Source: an uncultured Saprospiraceae bacterium
GTDB taxonomy: Bacteria; Bacteroidota; Bacteroidia; Chitinophagales; Saprospiraceae
Assembly: GCA_947311105.1 (NCBI GenBank)
Contig: CAMZKG010000012.1
Location: 1 to 38,730, forward strand
Reading direction: 5' to 3'
Length of the DNA: 38,730 bases
Shown here: piece after piece, positions 9,265 to 17,063 of the stretch
How positions within the stretch are numbered: the first letter of the stretch is position 1
How the letters are laid out: every line of letters begins with the position of its first letter
Program-made: the position numbers and the translations under genes
Notes under the pieces: model-generated
Seen by the model: the letters and a program-made list of their open reading frames with translations, nothing else
Told to the model about the DNA's origin: nothing
The model's database searches: none

Positions 9265-9480
9265 ATTTAAACGAAGCAAAGCAACAAATCAAACGGAGCG
9301 AAGCGACAAATTGAACGGAGCGAAGCGACAATTGAACGGAGCGAAGCGACAATTGAACGGAGCGAAGCGACAATTGAACGGAGCAAAGCGACAATTGAAC
9401 GGAGCAAAGCGACAATTGAACGGAGCGAAGCGACAAATTGAACGGAGCAAAGCGACAATTGAACGGAGCGCAGCGACATT
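9265..9480 (+). repeat. Tandem array C: about ten 21-nt units
   Basis: The unit is aacggagcgaagcgacaatt followed by g, repeated with few changes (gcgaag/gcaaag/gcgcag and an occasional extra a). The first one or two units at 9265-9300 are degenerate. The last unit ends in ...gcgacatt, whose final tt belongs to the stop codon of the lipoprotein gene at 9479-10480. The array lies between that stop and the start of the symporter gene. The gagcgaagcga core resembles the cgcttcgctcg strings in other arrays of the window. Period 21 is a multiple of three, so long spurious ORFs cross it on both strands. Confidence 0.93.
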
Positions 9481-10480
9481 AAAACCAAACCAAGTAAAAA
9501 GGCACGCCATCCAAATTTCCCCGATAAGCATTATCTTTTGGCAAGACCAAATCCTTGAACCATAGATTTTGGATATGTTTTTCGGAAGTTTCGGTATCAA
9601 TGAAGGGTGTAAAGCCATGCATTTCTGTGGGATTGTAGCCCACCAATTGATTGAGATAGATAGAAGTAGAAATATAAGGCCATTCTTTTTGAAAGAGATT
9701 TGCTTGCGCAAAAAAATACGAAATAAGGATAGTGTCTCGGTAGGTGACCAAGCAACCAGTTGATTGTTTGTTGGCGGCGATGGGTGAAAATAGCTGGAGA
9801 AAGTCTTCTAGTTCGCCGAGATGCTCTTGAGGGATTCTTTCTGATAGGTTTTCTTCTACTTCATACAGATTTAGATCCATTTCGTGAGTTTCGAGCTCAT
9901 GTCGAATAGGAAAATCAATAAGCGGTAATGCTTCCCTGAGCCAATTGGTTGTAAGATAAGTTTTATTGTGGAGTAAATGGCGCAAGGGAACAGGTGGGCA
10001 AGGAAATAATGGATTTATCGAGCTCAAGCCAATTTGATTGTCATTTGGTCCGTCAAAATAGACCACTTCAATATCGGTAATTCTTTTACTGGGTATTTCA
10101 CGGCTTTCTCTAGCGATAAAAGTCTGATTAGCTCCTTGCGCAATATCTCCCAATAGAAGCAATCCAGGCTTGTCGGATTTGTTGGCAAAATACAATGTAT
10201 TCCATCGGTTAAGCGAATAAACTCCATTTCCTTCTATGTTATTTCGGATATTGAATCCAGGTTCTTTTACTGCTTCCGCAAAAATTAGGTGGTCATTATT
10301 TTTGGTGCTAGAAAGATTGATGATTGGATAGATTTTTAGCTCTCCTTTACGAATTGCTTTGTCGGTTAAGATTTTAAAATCTATATTGGGTTTTTGGGCG
10401 GTGCTTTTATTTTCTTTTTTACAGCCGGCTAATATGGAGACCGAAAAAATAAGCACAAAAAACAGGTTGGGATAATTCAT
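9479..10480 (-). CDS. Lipoprotein with DUF6569/ARPP-1-like region
   Basis: The 333-residue protein starts with a lipoprotein signal peptide ending in SILAGC (Cys19), so it is exported and lipidated. Residues about 45-140 contain alternating segments (GELKIYPIINL, TLYFANKSDKPGLLLLGD, GANQTFIARESREIPS) that resemble the ARPP-1/DUF6569 domain pattern of a valued 'Ge..GakQ.R' loop followed by a strand. This similarity is from memory of the family and is moderate. The remaining 190 residues are unrecognised. It is the third gene of an operon with the PNPOx-like lipoprotein (15 nt gap) and the M1 peptidase. The stop codon overlaps repeat array C. Confidence 0.75.
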   Translation of the reverse strand: MNYPNLFFVLIFSVSILAGCKKENKSTAQKPNIDFKILTDKAIRKGELKIYPIINLSSTKNNDHLIFAEAVKEPGFNIRNNIEGNGVYSLNRWNTLYFANKSDKPGLLLLGDIAQGANQTFIARESREIPSKRITDIEVVYFDGPNDNQIGLSSINPLFPCPPVPLRHLLHNKTYLTTNWLREALPLIDFPIRHELETHEMDLNLYEVEENLSERIPQEHLGELEDFLQLFSPIAANKQSTGCLVTYRDTILISYFFAQANLFQKEWPYISTSIYLNQLVGYNPTEMHGFTPFIDTETSEKHIQNLWFKDLVLPKDNAYRGNLDGVPFYLVWF

Positions 10481-10495
10481 TTTTGATAAACAGGT

Positions 10496-11035
10496 TTAGC
10501 GAAGGTGGACAATATGGGGCTTCCAAGTAATGGAGTCTCCCGTAAATTTATTAGGGATACTGATGAGCTCCAGCGTTTCGGGGACAAATTTTATCAAGAG
10601 ATAGTTCTTGTCTTTGTTGGGATAAAAATTTTCCCAACCGTCTTTCCACTTGGAAGCTTTGATGGCTGGGTCGTTGACCAAAAAGGCTTGTCCCATCAAG
10701 GAAACATATCCTAAGTTGGCTTTGTCAAAATAGTGTAGGGTGGCTGTGGAATTTGCTTTTAATTGAGCCACCTTTCGGCTTTTGGGATTAGTCGCCAACC
10801 AAATAACAAATTCGTCATCAGGTGCAAAAGGTTCCATGACTCTCGCCCTAGGTTGGCCTTCTGAATCCATCGTGATAAACGTGCCAAAGTAGGTTTCCTT
10901 GATGATGTCTTTCGACAAAAGGATGATATTTTGCTCTTCTGGCGAGAAGTCATTTCGGAGAGTGTCAGAAGATGGTTTTGGGGACTTGGATGTACACCCT
11001 GAAAGTAAAACTAAAAATAAGGCTAGGTATTTCAT
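10496..11035 (-). CDS. Exported PNPOx-like (general stress protein 26 type) lipoprotein
   Basis: This 179-residue protein has a short lipoprotein signal with LLSGC (Cys14). The mature part is a split-barrel flavin-binding domain of the pyridoxamine 5'-phosphate oxidase superfamily. GTFITMDSEGQPRARVMEPF resembles the first strands, FVIWLATNPKSRKVAQLKAN the flavin-binding helix region, and ATLHYFDKANLGYVSLMGQAFLV the barrel core. Members of this type bind FMN, FAD, haem or F420, and the cofactor cannot be fixed here. An exported lipoprotein version is unusual compared with cytosolic PdxH, which is encoded separately at 37.6 kb. It lies 9 nt downstream of the M1 peptidase gene. Confidence 0.82.
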   Translation of the reverse strand: MKYLALFLVLLSGCTSKSPKPSSDTLRNDFSPEEQNIILLSKDIIKETYFGTFITMDSEGQPRARVMEPFAPDDEFVIWLATNPKSRKVAQLKANSTATLHYFDKANLGYVSLMGQAFLVNDPAIKASKWKDGWENFYPNKDKNYLLIKFVPETLELISIPNKFTGDSITWKPHIVHLR

Positions 11036-11044
11036 GTTTTCCGA

Positions 11045-12907
11045 TTAGGGTTCGATGAAGTTATCTTTTAGGTTGGTATCGGGTATGCGCCCCCAATTGT
11101 TTACTTCTACAGATTTGATTTCATTTTTCTGTAAAGGCAACATAATGAACCGTTTATGAAGCCCATTTTTCCAAAAGTCTAATTCTTTTTTGATGGTGAT
11201 GGGCTTCCCTTTAAGGGGCGTAACAACAATTTTTATGGGTACAAACAAGCCACCACTATTGGTCAAATAAATACCTTGGTCTGCAAGTTTAGCAATTTTG
11301 ATATCTGCATAGTTTTTGTCAAAAAACCAGTTTTTCCAGTACCAATTTAGATTTTTTCCTGAATGCGTGTTAAAGGAATTAAAGAAGTCATAAGGCGTTG
11401 GATGCTTACCGTTCCAGTCATGCATATAGCCTTGTAAGGTAGATTTGAAAAGGGGCTCGCCTAGGTATTGTTGGATGAAGTAGTAGGCAAGATAAGGTTT
11501 GTTGTAGCTTGAATTTCGGTAAATCAAGCGATTATGCTGGTCTTTCGACAAAGTAATAATAGGCACTTCTGCTTCGGTGCCTGCGATTTGGAGATATCGC
11601 TGCACTCTTGAGCCGTGAAAATCAAAATCAGGCGCATAATCTTTAAAATATTTCTTTGGGAAGAAAGTCGCCCAACCTTCGTCCATCCACGCATATTTGC
11701 GTTCATTGATGCCCATATAAAACGGGAAATAAGTATGCGCTATTTCGTGATAAGTCAAACCCATGGTGGAAGAAAGCGGCTGGGTAGAGCCGTCGTTGCA
11801 CATCATGGGGAATTCCATTCCGGAAGGGGCATTAAAGATAGTCATCGCAGGAAAAGGGTAGGGCACACCAGGAAAATCTGTCGAATAATTTATCAAAGCT
11901 TCTCCCGCAATTTTGGCGACTCCATAATAATCGGCAGATTCTTTTTCGTAGGACGCATCCACAAAAGACTTACGTCCCGTTTTGGGGTCAACCGTCACGC
12001 TCCAGCCATCCCACAGGTGGTCTTTGTCCGTTGCGAAAGCAAAATCGGGCGCATGTGTTGCCGTGTAATGATAGGTCAAATTGGATTGTTTGGTGATGTT
12101 GCCTGCTTGGACATCAAATGAGTCAATGATACTGACTACGGTATTAGATTTTTTTGCTTTCGCCAAACGCTGGGCATATTTAGGTTGGAGTACTTCATTG
12201 GGATTTTGGAGCATACCCGTTGCCCAGACCACAAAATCTTTGGGCACGTGAATGCGCACATCATAGTCGTTAAAATCGCTGTAAAACTCTGTAATGCCCA
12301 GATAATCGGCTTTGTCCCATCCGTCCATGTCGTCATAAACAGCAATTTTGGGATAAAAATAAGCGACAAAGTGCCGACCTTCTCCATAATTTCCTGTCCG
12401 CACTGTATTGCCTTCTCTAGCCAAATACGACCATTCCACGTGTAGTTTGGCGGTAGAATGGGGTAGGACGGGTTGGTCTAAAGTCAGGTATAAATTGGTA
12501 CGTACTTGCTTAGCTTTTTCGCCATTAAGCACCATGCCATTGACAGAGATGGATTTAATTTTGACGCCATCCGTTTGTTTTTCGGGGGCGGTATTGTAGT
12601 CAGCGCACAAACCTTTTTTATAAAAATTTTGGTAAAGGGCAAGCACCATATCCTTTAAGGTGTCGGGCGAGTTGTTATAATAGGTAATATCTTCGGTCCC
12701 ATCGACCTGTCCCGTCAAGGGAGCCAAAGAGACATCCATTTTGTATGAAGCCTTATTGACCCAGTAGTTTTTACCAGGCACACCTTTCTTTCCTTTTCGG
12801 ACTTTATTTTCTACGGATTTACGGAAGTTCACTGATTGGGGAATCCGTTTTTGGGCGAAAGCCGAAAAAGACGCTGCGAGCAAAAGAAAGACAATCCAAT
12901 TTTTCAT
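11045..12907 (-). CDS. Secreted M1-family zinc metallopeptidase
   Basis: The 620-residue protein has a signal peptide (MKNWIVFLLLAASFSAFAQ) and an aminopeptidase-N-like fold. The exopeptidase loop GMEFPM (363-368) replaces the classical GAMEN, followed by the zinc motif HEIAH (387-391) and the third ligand Glu410, giving the HEXXH-x18-E spacing of gluzincins. The N-terminal 200 residues match the saddle-like domain, with an open YYNNSPDTLKDMVLALYQNFY stretch found in Bacteroidota M1 proteins. It probably trims peptides in the periplasm or at the surface. It is the first gene of the three-gene exported-protein operon. Repeat array B begins about 50 nt upstream of its start. Confidence 0.92.
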   Translation of the reverse strand: MKNWIVFLLLAASFSAFAQKRIPQSVNFRKSVENKVRKGKKGVPGKNYWVNKASYKMDVSLAPLTGQVDGTEDITYYNNSPDTLKDMVLALYQNFYKKGLCADYNTAPEKQTDGVKIKSISVNGMVLNGEKAKQVRTNLYLTLDQPVLPHSTAKLHVEWSYLAREGNTVRTGNYGEGRHFVAYFYPKIAVYDDMDGWDKADYLGITEFYSDFNDYDVRIHVPKDFVVWATGMLQNPNEVLQPKYAQRLAKAKKSNTVVSIIDSFDVQAGNITKQSNLTYHYTATHAPDFAFATDKDHLWDGWSVTVDPKTGRKSFVDASYEKESADYYGVAKIAGEALINYSTDFPGVPYPFPAMTIFNAPSGMEFPMMCNDGSTQPLSSTMGLTYHEIAHTYFPFYMGINERKYAWMDEGWATFFPKKYFKDYAPDFDFHGSRVQRYLQIAGTEAEVPIITLSKDQHNRLIYRNSSYNKPYLAYYFIQQYLGEPLFKSTLQGYMHDWNGKHPTPYDFFNSFNTHSGKNLNWYWKNWFFDKNYADIKIAKLADQGIYLTNSGGLFVPIKIVVTPLKGKPITIKKELDFWKNGLHKRFIMLPLQKNEIKSVEVNNWGRIPDTNLKDNFIEP

Positions 12908-12957
12908 GATGTATTAGCTAGTTTGTAGATTTAGAAGCATAAAGGTAGGGAAAAAAA

Positions 12958-13200
12958 GTACAACGAGCTTCAGCCCGAAGAAAAGTACAACGGGCTTCAG
13001 CCCGTTGAAAGGTACAACGGGCTTCAGCCCGTTGAAAGGTACAACGAGCTTCAGCCCGTTGAAAGGTACAACGAGCTTCAGCCCGTTGAAAGGTACAACG
13101 AGCTTCAGCCCGTTGAAAGGTACAACGGGCTTCAGCCCGTTGAAAGGTACAACGAGCTTCAGCCCGCCGAAAGGTACAACGAGCTTCAGCCCGTTGAAAA
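12958..13200 (+). repeat. Tandem array B: nine 27-nt hairpin units beside the RAYT gene
   Basis: Exactly nine 27-nt units fill 243 nt. Each begins gtacaacg(a/g)gcttcagcccg and ends ttgaaag. The core caacgggcttcagcccgttg is a perfect palindrome with a 2-nt centre in units 2, 3 and 7. Other units have caacgagc, which gives one mismatch or wobble. The first unit (cccgaagaaaa) and eighth unit (cccgccgaaag) are variants. The array lies between the divergent starts of the M1 peptidase and the RAYT and is the family of array A in opposite orientation. There are no unique spacers, so this is not a CRISPR array. Confidence 0.96.
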
Positions 13201-13272
13201 AAAATGAAATACTATTGTTATAAAAAATAGCTCAAACAATTTAAATAATTTAGCGACATCAAAACCAAAGCT

Positions 13273-13944
13273 ATGAGTAAAATAAAGACATTCTACCGGA
13301 GAAATCTCCCGCATATTTTGCCAATTGGAGCCACTTTTTTCATTACTTTCAGACTTTACGGCTCTTTGCCTGTGGCGGTGTTGAAGAAGATAAATGACAA
13401 ATATGAAGAAAAAATAAAAAAAGCATATTCTGACAAGGAAGATTTCAAACAGGAACGTTTGGATGCAATTGAATTAGAATATTTTGAAGAGTTTGATGAT
13501 GCTTTGCACCAAATAAAGACTGGCCCCAAATGGCTTAGGGAGACAAATGTAGCGCAAATATTAGAAAAGGAACTTAAAAAATACGATGGTGTTTTTTATA
13601 AGCTCATTACTTATTGCATAATGCCCAACCATGTACATATCCTCATTGACACGTCCATTCAATTGTCTGAAGATTGTGACCCTGATGCGGAATATTTTGA
13701 ATATACTCAAGTTGATGACATTATGCGAAGGATAAAGGGGGCGTCTGCATTTAGGATAAATCGCTATCTCCGGCGCAGTGGCTCTTTTTGGGAGTCCGAA
13801 AGCTATGATTCCTATATGCGGAGCGAAAAAGATGTGCGTAATCGTGTATATTATACTATCTACAATCCTGTTAAAGCGGGTTTCGTATCAGATTGGAGAG
13901 AGTGGTCTTTTACCTATGTTTGCTTTGGGGAGCTTAGCCAATGA
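13273..13944 (+). CDS. REP-associated tyrosine transposase (RAYT, Y1_Tnp/IS200-like)
   Basis: This 223-residue protein is a single-strand DNA transposase of the TnpA-REP group. Residues 17-29 (PIGATFFITFRLY) form the opening strand. MPNHVHIL (117-124) carries the HUH metal-binding pair His120/His122. The sequence near 170-181 (FWESESYDSYMRSE) contains the expected nucleophile, most likely Tyr178. YNPVKAGFV (197-205) is the conserved tail motif. RAYTs cut and join REP hairpins and are normally single-copy, not flanked by their own terminal repeats. Here the gene follows array B by 72 nt, and no IS ends or target duplications are seen. Both catalytic motifs are intact, so it is probably active. 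Its stop is 7 nt before the putative clpB control motifs. Confidence 0.92.
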   Translation: MSKIKTFYRRNLPHILPIGATFFITFRLYGSLPVAVLKKINDKYEEKIKKAYSDKEDFKQERLDAIELEYFEEFDDALHQIKTGPKWLRETNVAQILEKELKKYDGVFYKLITYCIMPNHVHILIDTSIQLSEDCDPDAEYFEYTQVDDIMRRIKGASAFRINRYLRRSGSFWESESYDSYMRSEKDVRNRVYYTIYNPVKAGFVSDWREWSFTYVCFGELSQ

Positions 13945-13951
13945 AGACCAT

Positions 13952-13997
13952 CTGCCAAAATGCCGTTAAAACACCAACTCGCCCTGTCATAATGTCA
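13952..13997 (+). promoter_or_regulatory. Two direct TGNCA-N3-TGNC motifs upstream of clpB
   Basis: Two similar 14-mers, ctgccaaaatgccg (13952-13965) and ctgtcataatgtca (13984-13997), start 32 nt apart, about three helical turns, in the clpB leader. Both fit CTGNCANAATGNC. A third, palindromic agccattttggct lies at 14017-14029. clpB is a heat-shock gene, so a stress regulator site is a reasonable inference. No binding protein is named, and the distance to the start (about 100 nt) leaves the promoter position open. Confidence 0.4.
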
Positions 13998-14096
13998 TTG
14001 ATTATCAGTCGTTTATAGCCATTTTGGCTGTTTAATTCTGTTGGCATGTCTATTGATGATAATTATTTGTAAGCTTAAGAAAAAAAACATAGCAAT

Positions 14097-16715
14097 ATGA
14101 ATACAAATAATATGACCATCAAAACCCAAGAAGCTGTCCAGATGGCACAGCAATTGGCGCACGAAAACGGTCAACAAGCAATAGAACCAGGACATTTGCT
14201 GCAAGGCATCCTAAAAACGGATGACCATGTAGCTAATCACCTTTTTAATAAATTAGGTATTCGTCCTGACATGGTGGAAAAGGCACTGTCTAGTATCGTG
14301 GCTTCTTTTCCAAAAGTAAGTGGTGGCGGCAATCCTTATTTCTCAAGGGATGCGGTAACTGCTTTCCAAAAAGCGAATGATTATCTTAAGACTTTTAACG
14401 ATGAGTTTGTCGCTTTGGAGCATTTGATTTTGGCCATCCTTGCGGGAAATTCCCCAACCGCCAGAATGTTGAAAGATATGGGCGTGAATGAAAAAGATTT
14501 GAAGGCGGCTATTTTTGACTTGCGCAAAGGCGATAGAGTAACGTCGCAAAATGCCGAAGCCAATTATGATTCCTTGAATAAATATGCCATTAATCTGAAT
14601 GATAAGGCTCGTTCGGGAAAATTAGATCCAGTAATTGGGCGCGAAGATGAGATTAGGAGAGTGTTGCACATTCTCGCAAGAAGAACGAAAAATAACCCCA
14701 TCCTAATCGGTGAGCCTGGTACGGGCAAAACAGCCATCGTAGAAGGCTTGGCGCATCGCATCATTGCGGGAGATGTGCCCGAAGATTTGCGTACCAAGGA
14801 GCTATATAGCCTAGATATGGGGGCATTGATTGCTGGCGCAAAGTATCAAGGAGAATTTGAAGAACGCTTAAAAGCAGTCGTCAATGAAGTGAGTAAAGCT
14901 GATGGCGAAATTATCTTGTTTATTGACGAAATCCACACGTTAATTGGGGCGGGTAAGAGCCAAGGAGCGATGGATGCTGCTAATATTTTGAAGCCGGCGT
15001 TAGCACGTGGCGAACTCAGAACCATCGGAGCAACTACTCTAGAAGAATACCAAAAGTATTTTGAAAAAGACAAGGCTTTAGAGCGTCGATTCCAAAAGGT
15101 CATCGTGGATGAGCCAAGCGAAGAAGATGCCATTTCTATCCTACGTGGTTTGAAGGAGCGCTATGAAAATTACCACAAGATCAATATTACGGATGATGCC
15201 ATTGTCGCTTCGGTTCAGCTTTCGCAAAGGTATATTTCTGATCGTTTTTTGCCAGACAAGGCGATTGATTTGATTGATGAAGCGGCCGCTAAATTGCGGT
15301 TAGAGATGAATTCTATGCCCGAAGAATTGGATGAAGTCGAACGCAAAATCCGACAGCTCCAAATCGAAAAAGCCGCCATGAAGCGGGAAAAAGACAAGGA
15401 TAAACTCAAAAAAATCAACAAAGAGCTTGCGGATTTGGAAGAACAGCAGCAAAGCTTGAAAGCAAAATGGGAAGATGAGCGTAGTATCGTCCAAAGTATC
15501 CAAGATGCCAAAGAACATATTGAACAGCTAAAATTGGAAGCCCAAAATGCCGAGCGATCTGGTGACTTTAATCGTGCTGCGGAGATAAAATATGGCAAGT
15601 TGCCTGAGCATCAAGAGCGGTTGAAGGAGCTGATGGCGGAGATGGAACGCCTGCAAGAAAACAATGATTTATTGGTGAAAGATGAAGTGGATGCAGAAGA
15701 TATTGCGGAAGTCATCGCCAAATGGACGGGTATTCCTGTGCAAAAAATGCTCCAAGGAGAGCGCGAAAAATTATTGCATCTCGAAGATGAGCTTCACAAA
15801 AGAGTGGTCGGGCAGGATGAAGCCGTCAATGCCGTGGCGGATGCGATTCGTCGGAGCAGAACGGGATTGTCCAACGAAAATCGCCCTATCGGTTCTTTCT
15901 TGTTTATGGGAACGACAGGTGTCGGCAAAACAGAATTGGCGAAAGCCCTTGCAGACTATCTCTTTAATGATGAAAATCTGATGACTCGTATTGATATGTC
16001 TGAATACCAAGAGCGTCATGCGGTCTCTAGATTGGTAGGAGCCCCCCCGGGATATGTGGGGTATGATGAAGGCGGGCAGTTGACGGAAGCGGTGCGTAGG
16101 AAGCCTTATTCTGTGGTCTTATTGGATGAAATTGAGAAGGCGCATCCTGATGTGTTTAACATCTTGTTGCAAGTATTGGAAGACGGTCGATTGACGGACA
16201 ACAAGGGGCGTGTGGCTAATTTTAAGAATGTCATCGTTATCATGACATCGAATATTGGCTCTGACGTAATACGCGATAATTTTGCCGTTTTGACCGATAA
16301 AAATAGGGAGAAAGTCATCGAAGAAACCAAAAATCAAGTCAACGAAATATTAAAGCAAACTGTCCGCCCAGAGTTTTTGAATCGGATAGATGAAGTCTTG
16401 ATGTTTACGCCTTTGACGCAGGGAGATATACGTCAGATTGTTAGTTTGCAGCTGGGTCACCTTGCGGAAAAATTAATGAAGCAAGAGATTGAGTTGAGCT
16501 ACACAGATGCAGCGATGGATTGGTTGGCACAAAAAGGGTATAATCCTGAGTTTGGCGCAAGACCCGTGAAGCGAGTCATCCAACGAGATGTCTTAAACGA
16601 AATGTCCCGTGCCTTATTAGATGGACGAATTCATCCGAAATCTAAGGTAAAAATGGACGCTAGAGATGGGAAAATTGTCTTTGAGACGGTTGAGTTGGTT
16701 GGAGAGAAGGTCTAG
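14097..16715 (+). CDS. clpB: ATP-dependent disaggregase ClpB
   Basis: The 872-residue Hsp100 chaperone threads aggregated proteins through a hexameric pore together with the DnaK system. The N-terminal Clp repeat domain (about 1-150) starts [15 protein letters not shown], as is usual in ClpB, which fixes the start. AAA-1 has Walker A GEPGTGKT (205-212) and pore loop [12 protein letters not shown]. The middle domain (about 405-530) is a long coiled coil, which separates ClpB from ClpA/ClpC. AAA-2 has GTTGVGKTE near 605 and GYVGYDEGG as pore loop. The length is normal and all motifs are intact. It is monocistronic, with a clear terminator 26 nt after the stop. Confidence 0.97.
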   Translation: MNTNNMTIKTQEAVQMAQQLAHENGQQAIEPGHLLQGILKTDDHVANHLFNKLGIRPDMVEKALSSIVASFPKVSGGGNPYFSRDAVTAFQKANDYLKTFNDEFVALEHLILAILAGNSPTARMLKDMGVNEKDLKAAIFDLRKGDRVTSQNAEANYDSLNKYAINLNDKARSGKLDPVIGREDEIRRVLHILARRTKNNPILIGEPGTGKTAIVEGLAHRIIAGDVPEDLRTKELYSLDMGALIAGAKYQGEFEERLKAVVNEVSKADGEIILFIDEIHTLIGAGKSQGAMDAANILKPALARGELRTIGATTLEEYQKYFEKDKALERRFQKVIVDEPSEEDAISILRGLKERYENYHKINITDDAIVASVQLSQRYISDRFLPDKAIDLIDEAAAKLRLEMNSMPEELDEVERKIRQLQIEKAAMKREKDKDKLKKINKELADLEEQQQSLKAKWEDERSIVQSIQDAKEHIEQLKLEAQNAERSGDFNRAAEIKYGKLPEHQERLKELMAEMERLQENNDLLVKDEVDAEDIAEVIAKWTGIPVQKMLQGEREKLLHLEDELHKRVVGQDEAVNAVADAIRRSRTGLSNENRPIGSFLFMGTTGVGKTELAKALADYLFNDENLMTRIDMSEYQERHAVSRLVGAPPGYVGYDEGGQLTEAVRRKPYSVVLLDEIEKAHPDVFNILLQVLEDGRLTDNKGRVANFKNVIVIMTSNIGSDVIRDNFAVLTDKNREKVIEETKNQVNEILKQTVRPEFLNRIDEVLMFTPLTQGDIRQIVSLQLGHLAEKLMKQEIELSYTDAAMDWLAQKGYNPEFGARPVKRVIQRDVLNEMSRALLDGRIHPKSKVKMDARDGKIVFETVELVGEKV

Positions 16716-16741
16716 TTTTTAGGGATGTTAAGAAAATGATG

Positions 16742-16778
16742 AACACCAAGTGCAGTTTTGTGCTTGGTGTTTTTTTTT
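16742..16778 (+). terminator. clpB: Rho-independent terminator of clpB
   Basis: The arms aacaccaag (16742-16750) and cttggtgtt (16763-16771) pair perfectly over 9 bp around a 12-nt loop. A run of T follows to 16778. It lies 26 nt after the clpB stop codon. Confidence 0.88.
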
Positions 16779-16808
16779 GGTTTTCTTTTGCTCGGTGTTG
16801 CCGCTGCC

Positions 16809-17056
16809 AAACCGCCAAACCGCCAAACCGCTACACCGCTACACCGCTAAACCGCCAAACCGCTACACCGCTACACCGCCAAACCGCTACACCGCTACAC
16901 CGCTACGCCGCTACACCGCCAAACCGCCAAACCGCCAAACCGCTAAACCGCTACACCGCTACACCGCTAAACCGCTACACCGCTAAACCGCCAAACCGCT
17001 ACGCCGCTACACCGCTACGCCGCTACACCGCTACACCGCTACACCGCTACACCGCC
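16809..17056 (+). repeat. Tandem array D: 31 units of an 8-nt repeat
   Basis: The 248 nt are exactly 31 octamers of the form a(a/c)(a/g)ccgc(c/t). The main versions are acaccgct, aaaccgct, aaaccgcc and acgccgct. The strand is almost free of G except in the ccgc core. The array ends 7 nt before the stop codon of the minus-strand membrane-protein gene and starts about 30 nt after the clpB terminator. A two-unit fragment of the same repeat lies at 27135-27155. Overlapping ORFs on the plus strand are repetition artefacts. Confidence 0.95.
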
Positions 17057-17063
17057 CTTTGAA

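Noticed and set aside
9203..9711. Several minus- and plus-strand ORFs with SVQLSL or NGAKRQL repeats
   Set aside because: They arise from the 21-nt array C and overlap real genes on either side.
12958..13200. CRISPR array
   Set aside because: Units are contiguous with no unique spacers, and no cas genes are in the window.
13005..13223. ORF encoding nine-residue repeats (KGTTSFSPL)
   Set aside because: It is produced by the 27-nt period of array B, has no signal, no start context and reads hairpin DNA; no support for translation.
13273..13944. Complete insertion sequence of the IS200/IS605 type
   Set aside because: No tnpB, no element ends and the NPVKAG tail with HUH motif fits RAYT proteins, which are not flanked by their own IS ends.
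15215..15598. Antisense ORF of 127 residues within clpB
   Set aside because: It is opposite the coiled-coil coding part of an intact gene; length is due to biased codon use.
16736..17062. Plus-strand ORFs of 78-108 residues rich in Thr, Pro and Asn
   Set aside because: They are translations of the 8-nt array D after the clpB terminator; composition follows the repeat.
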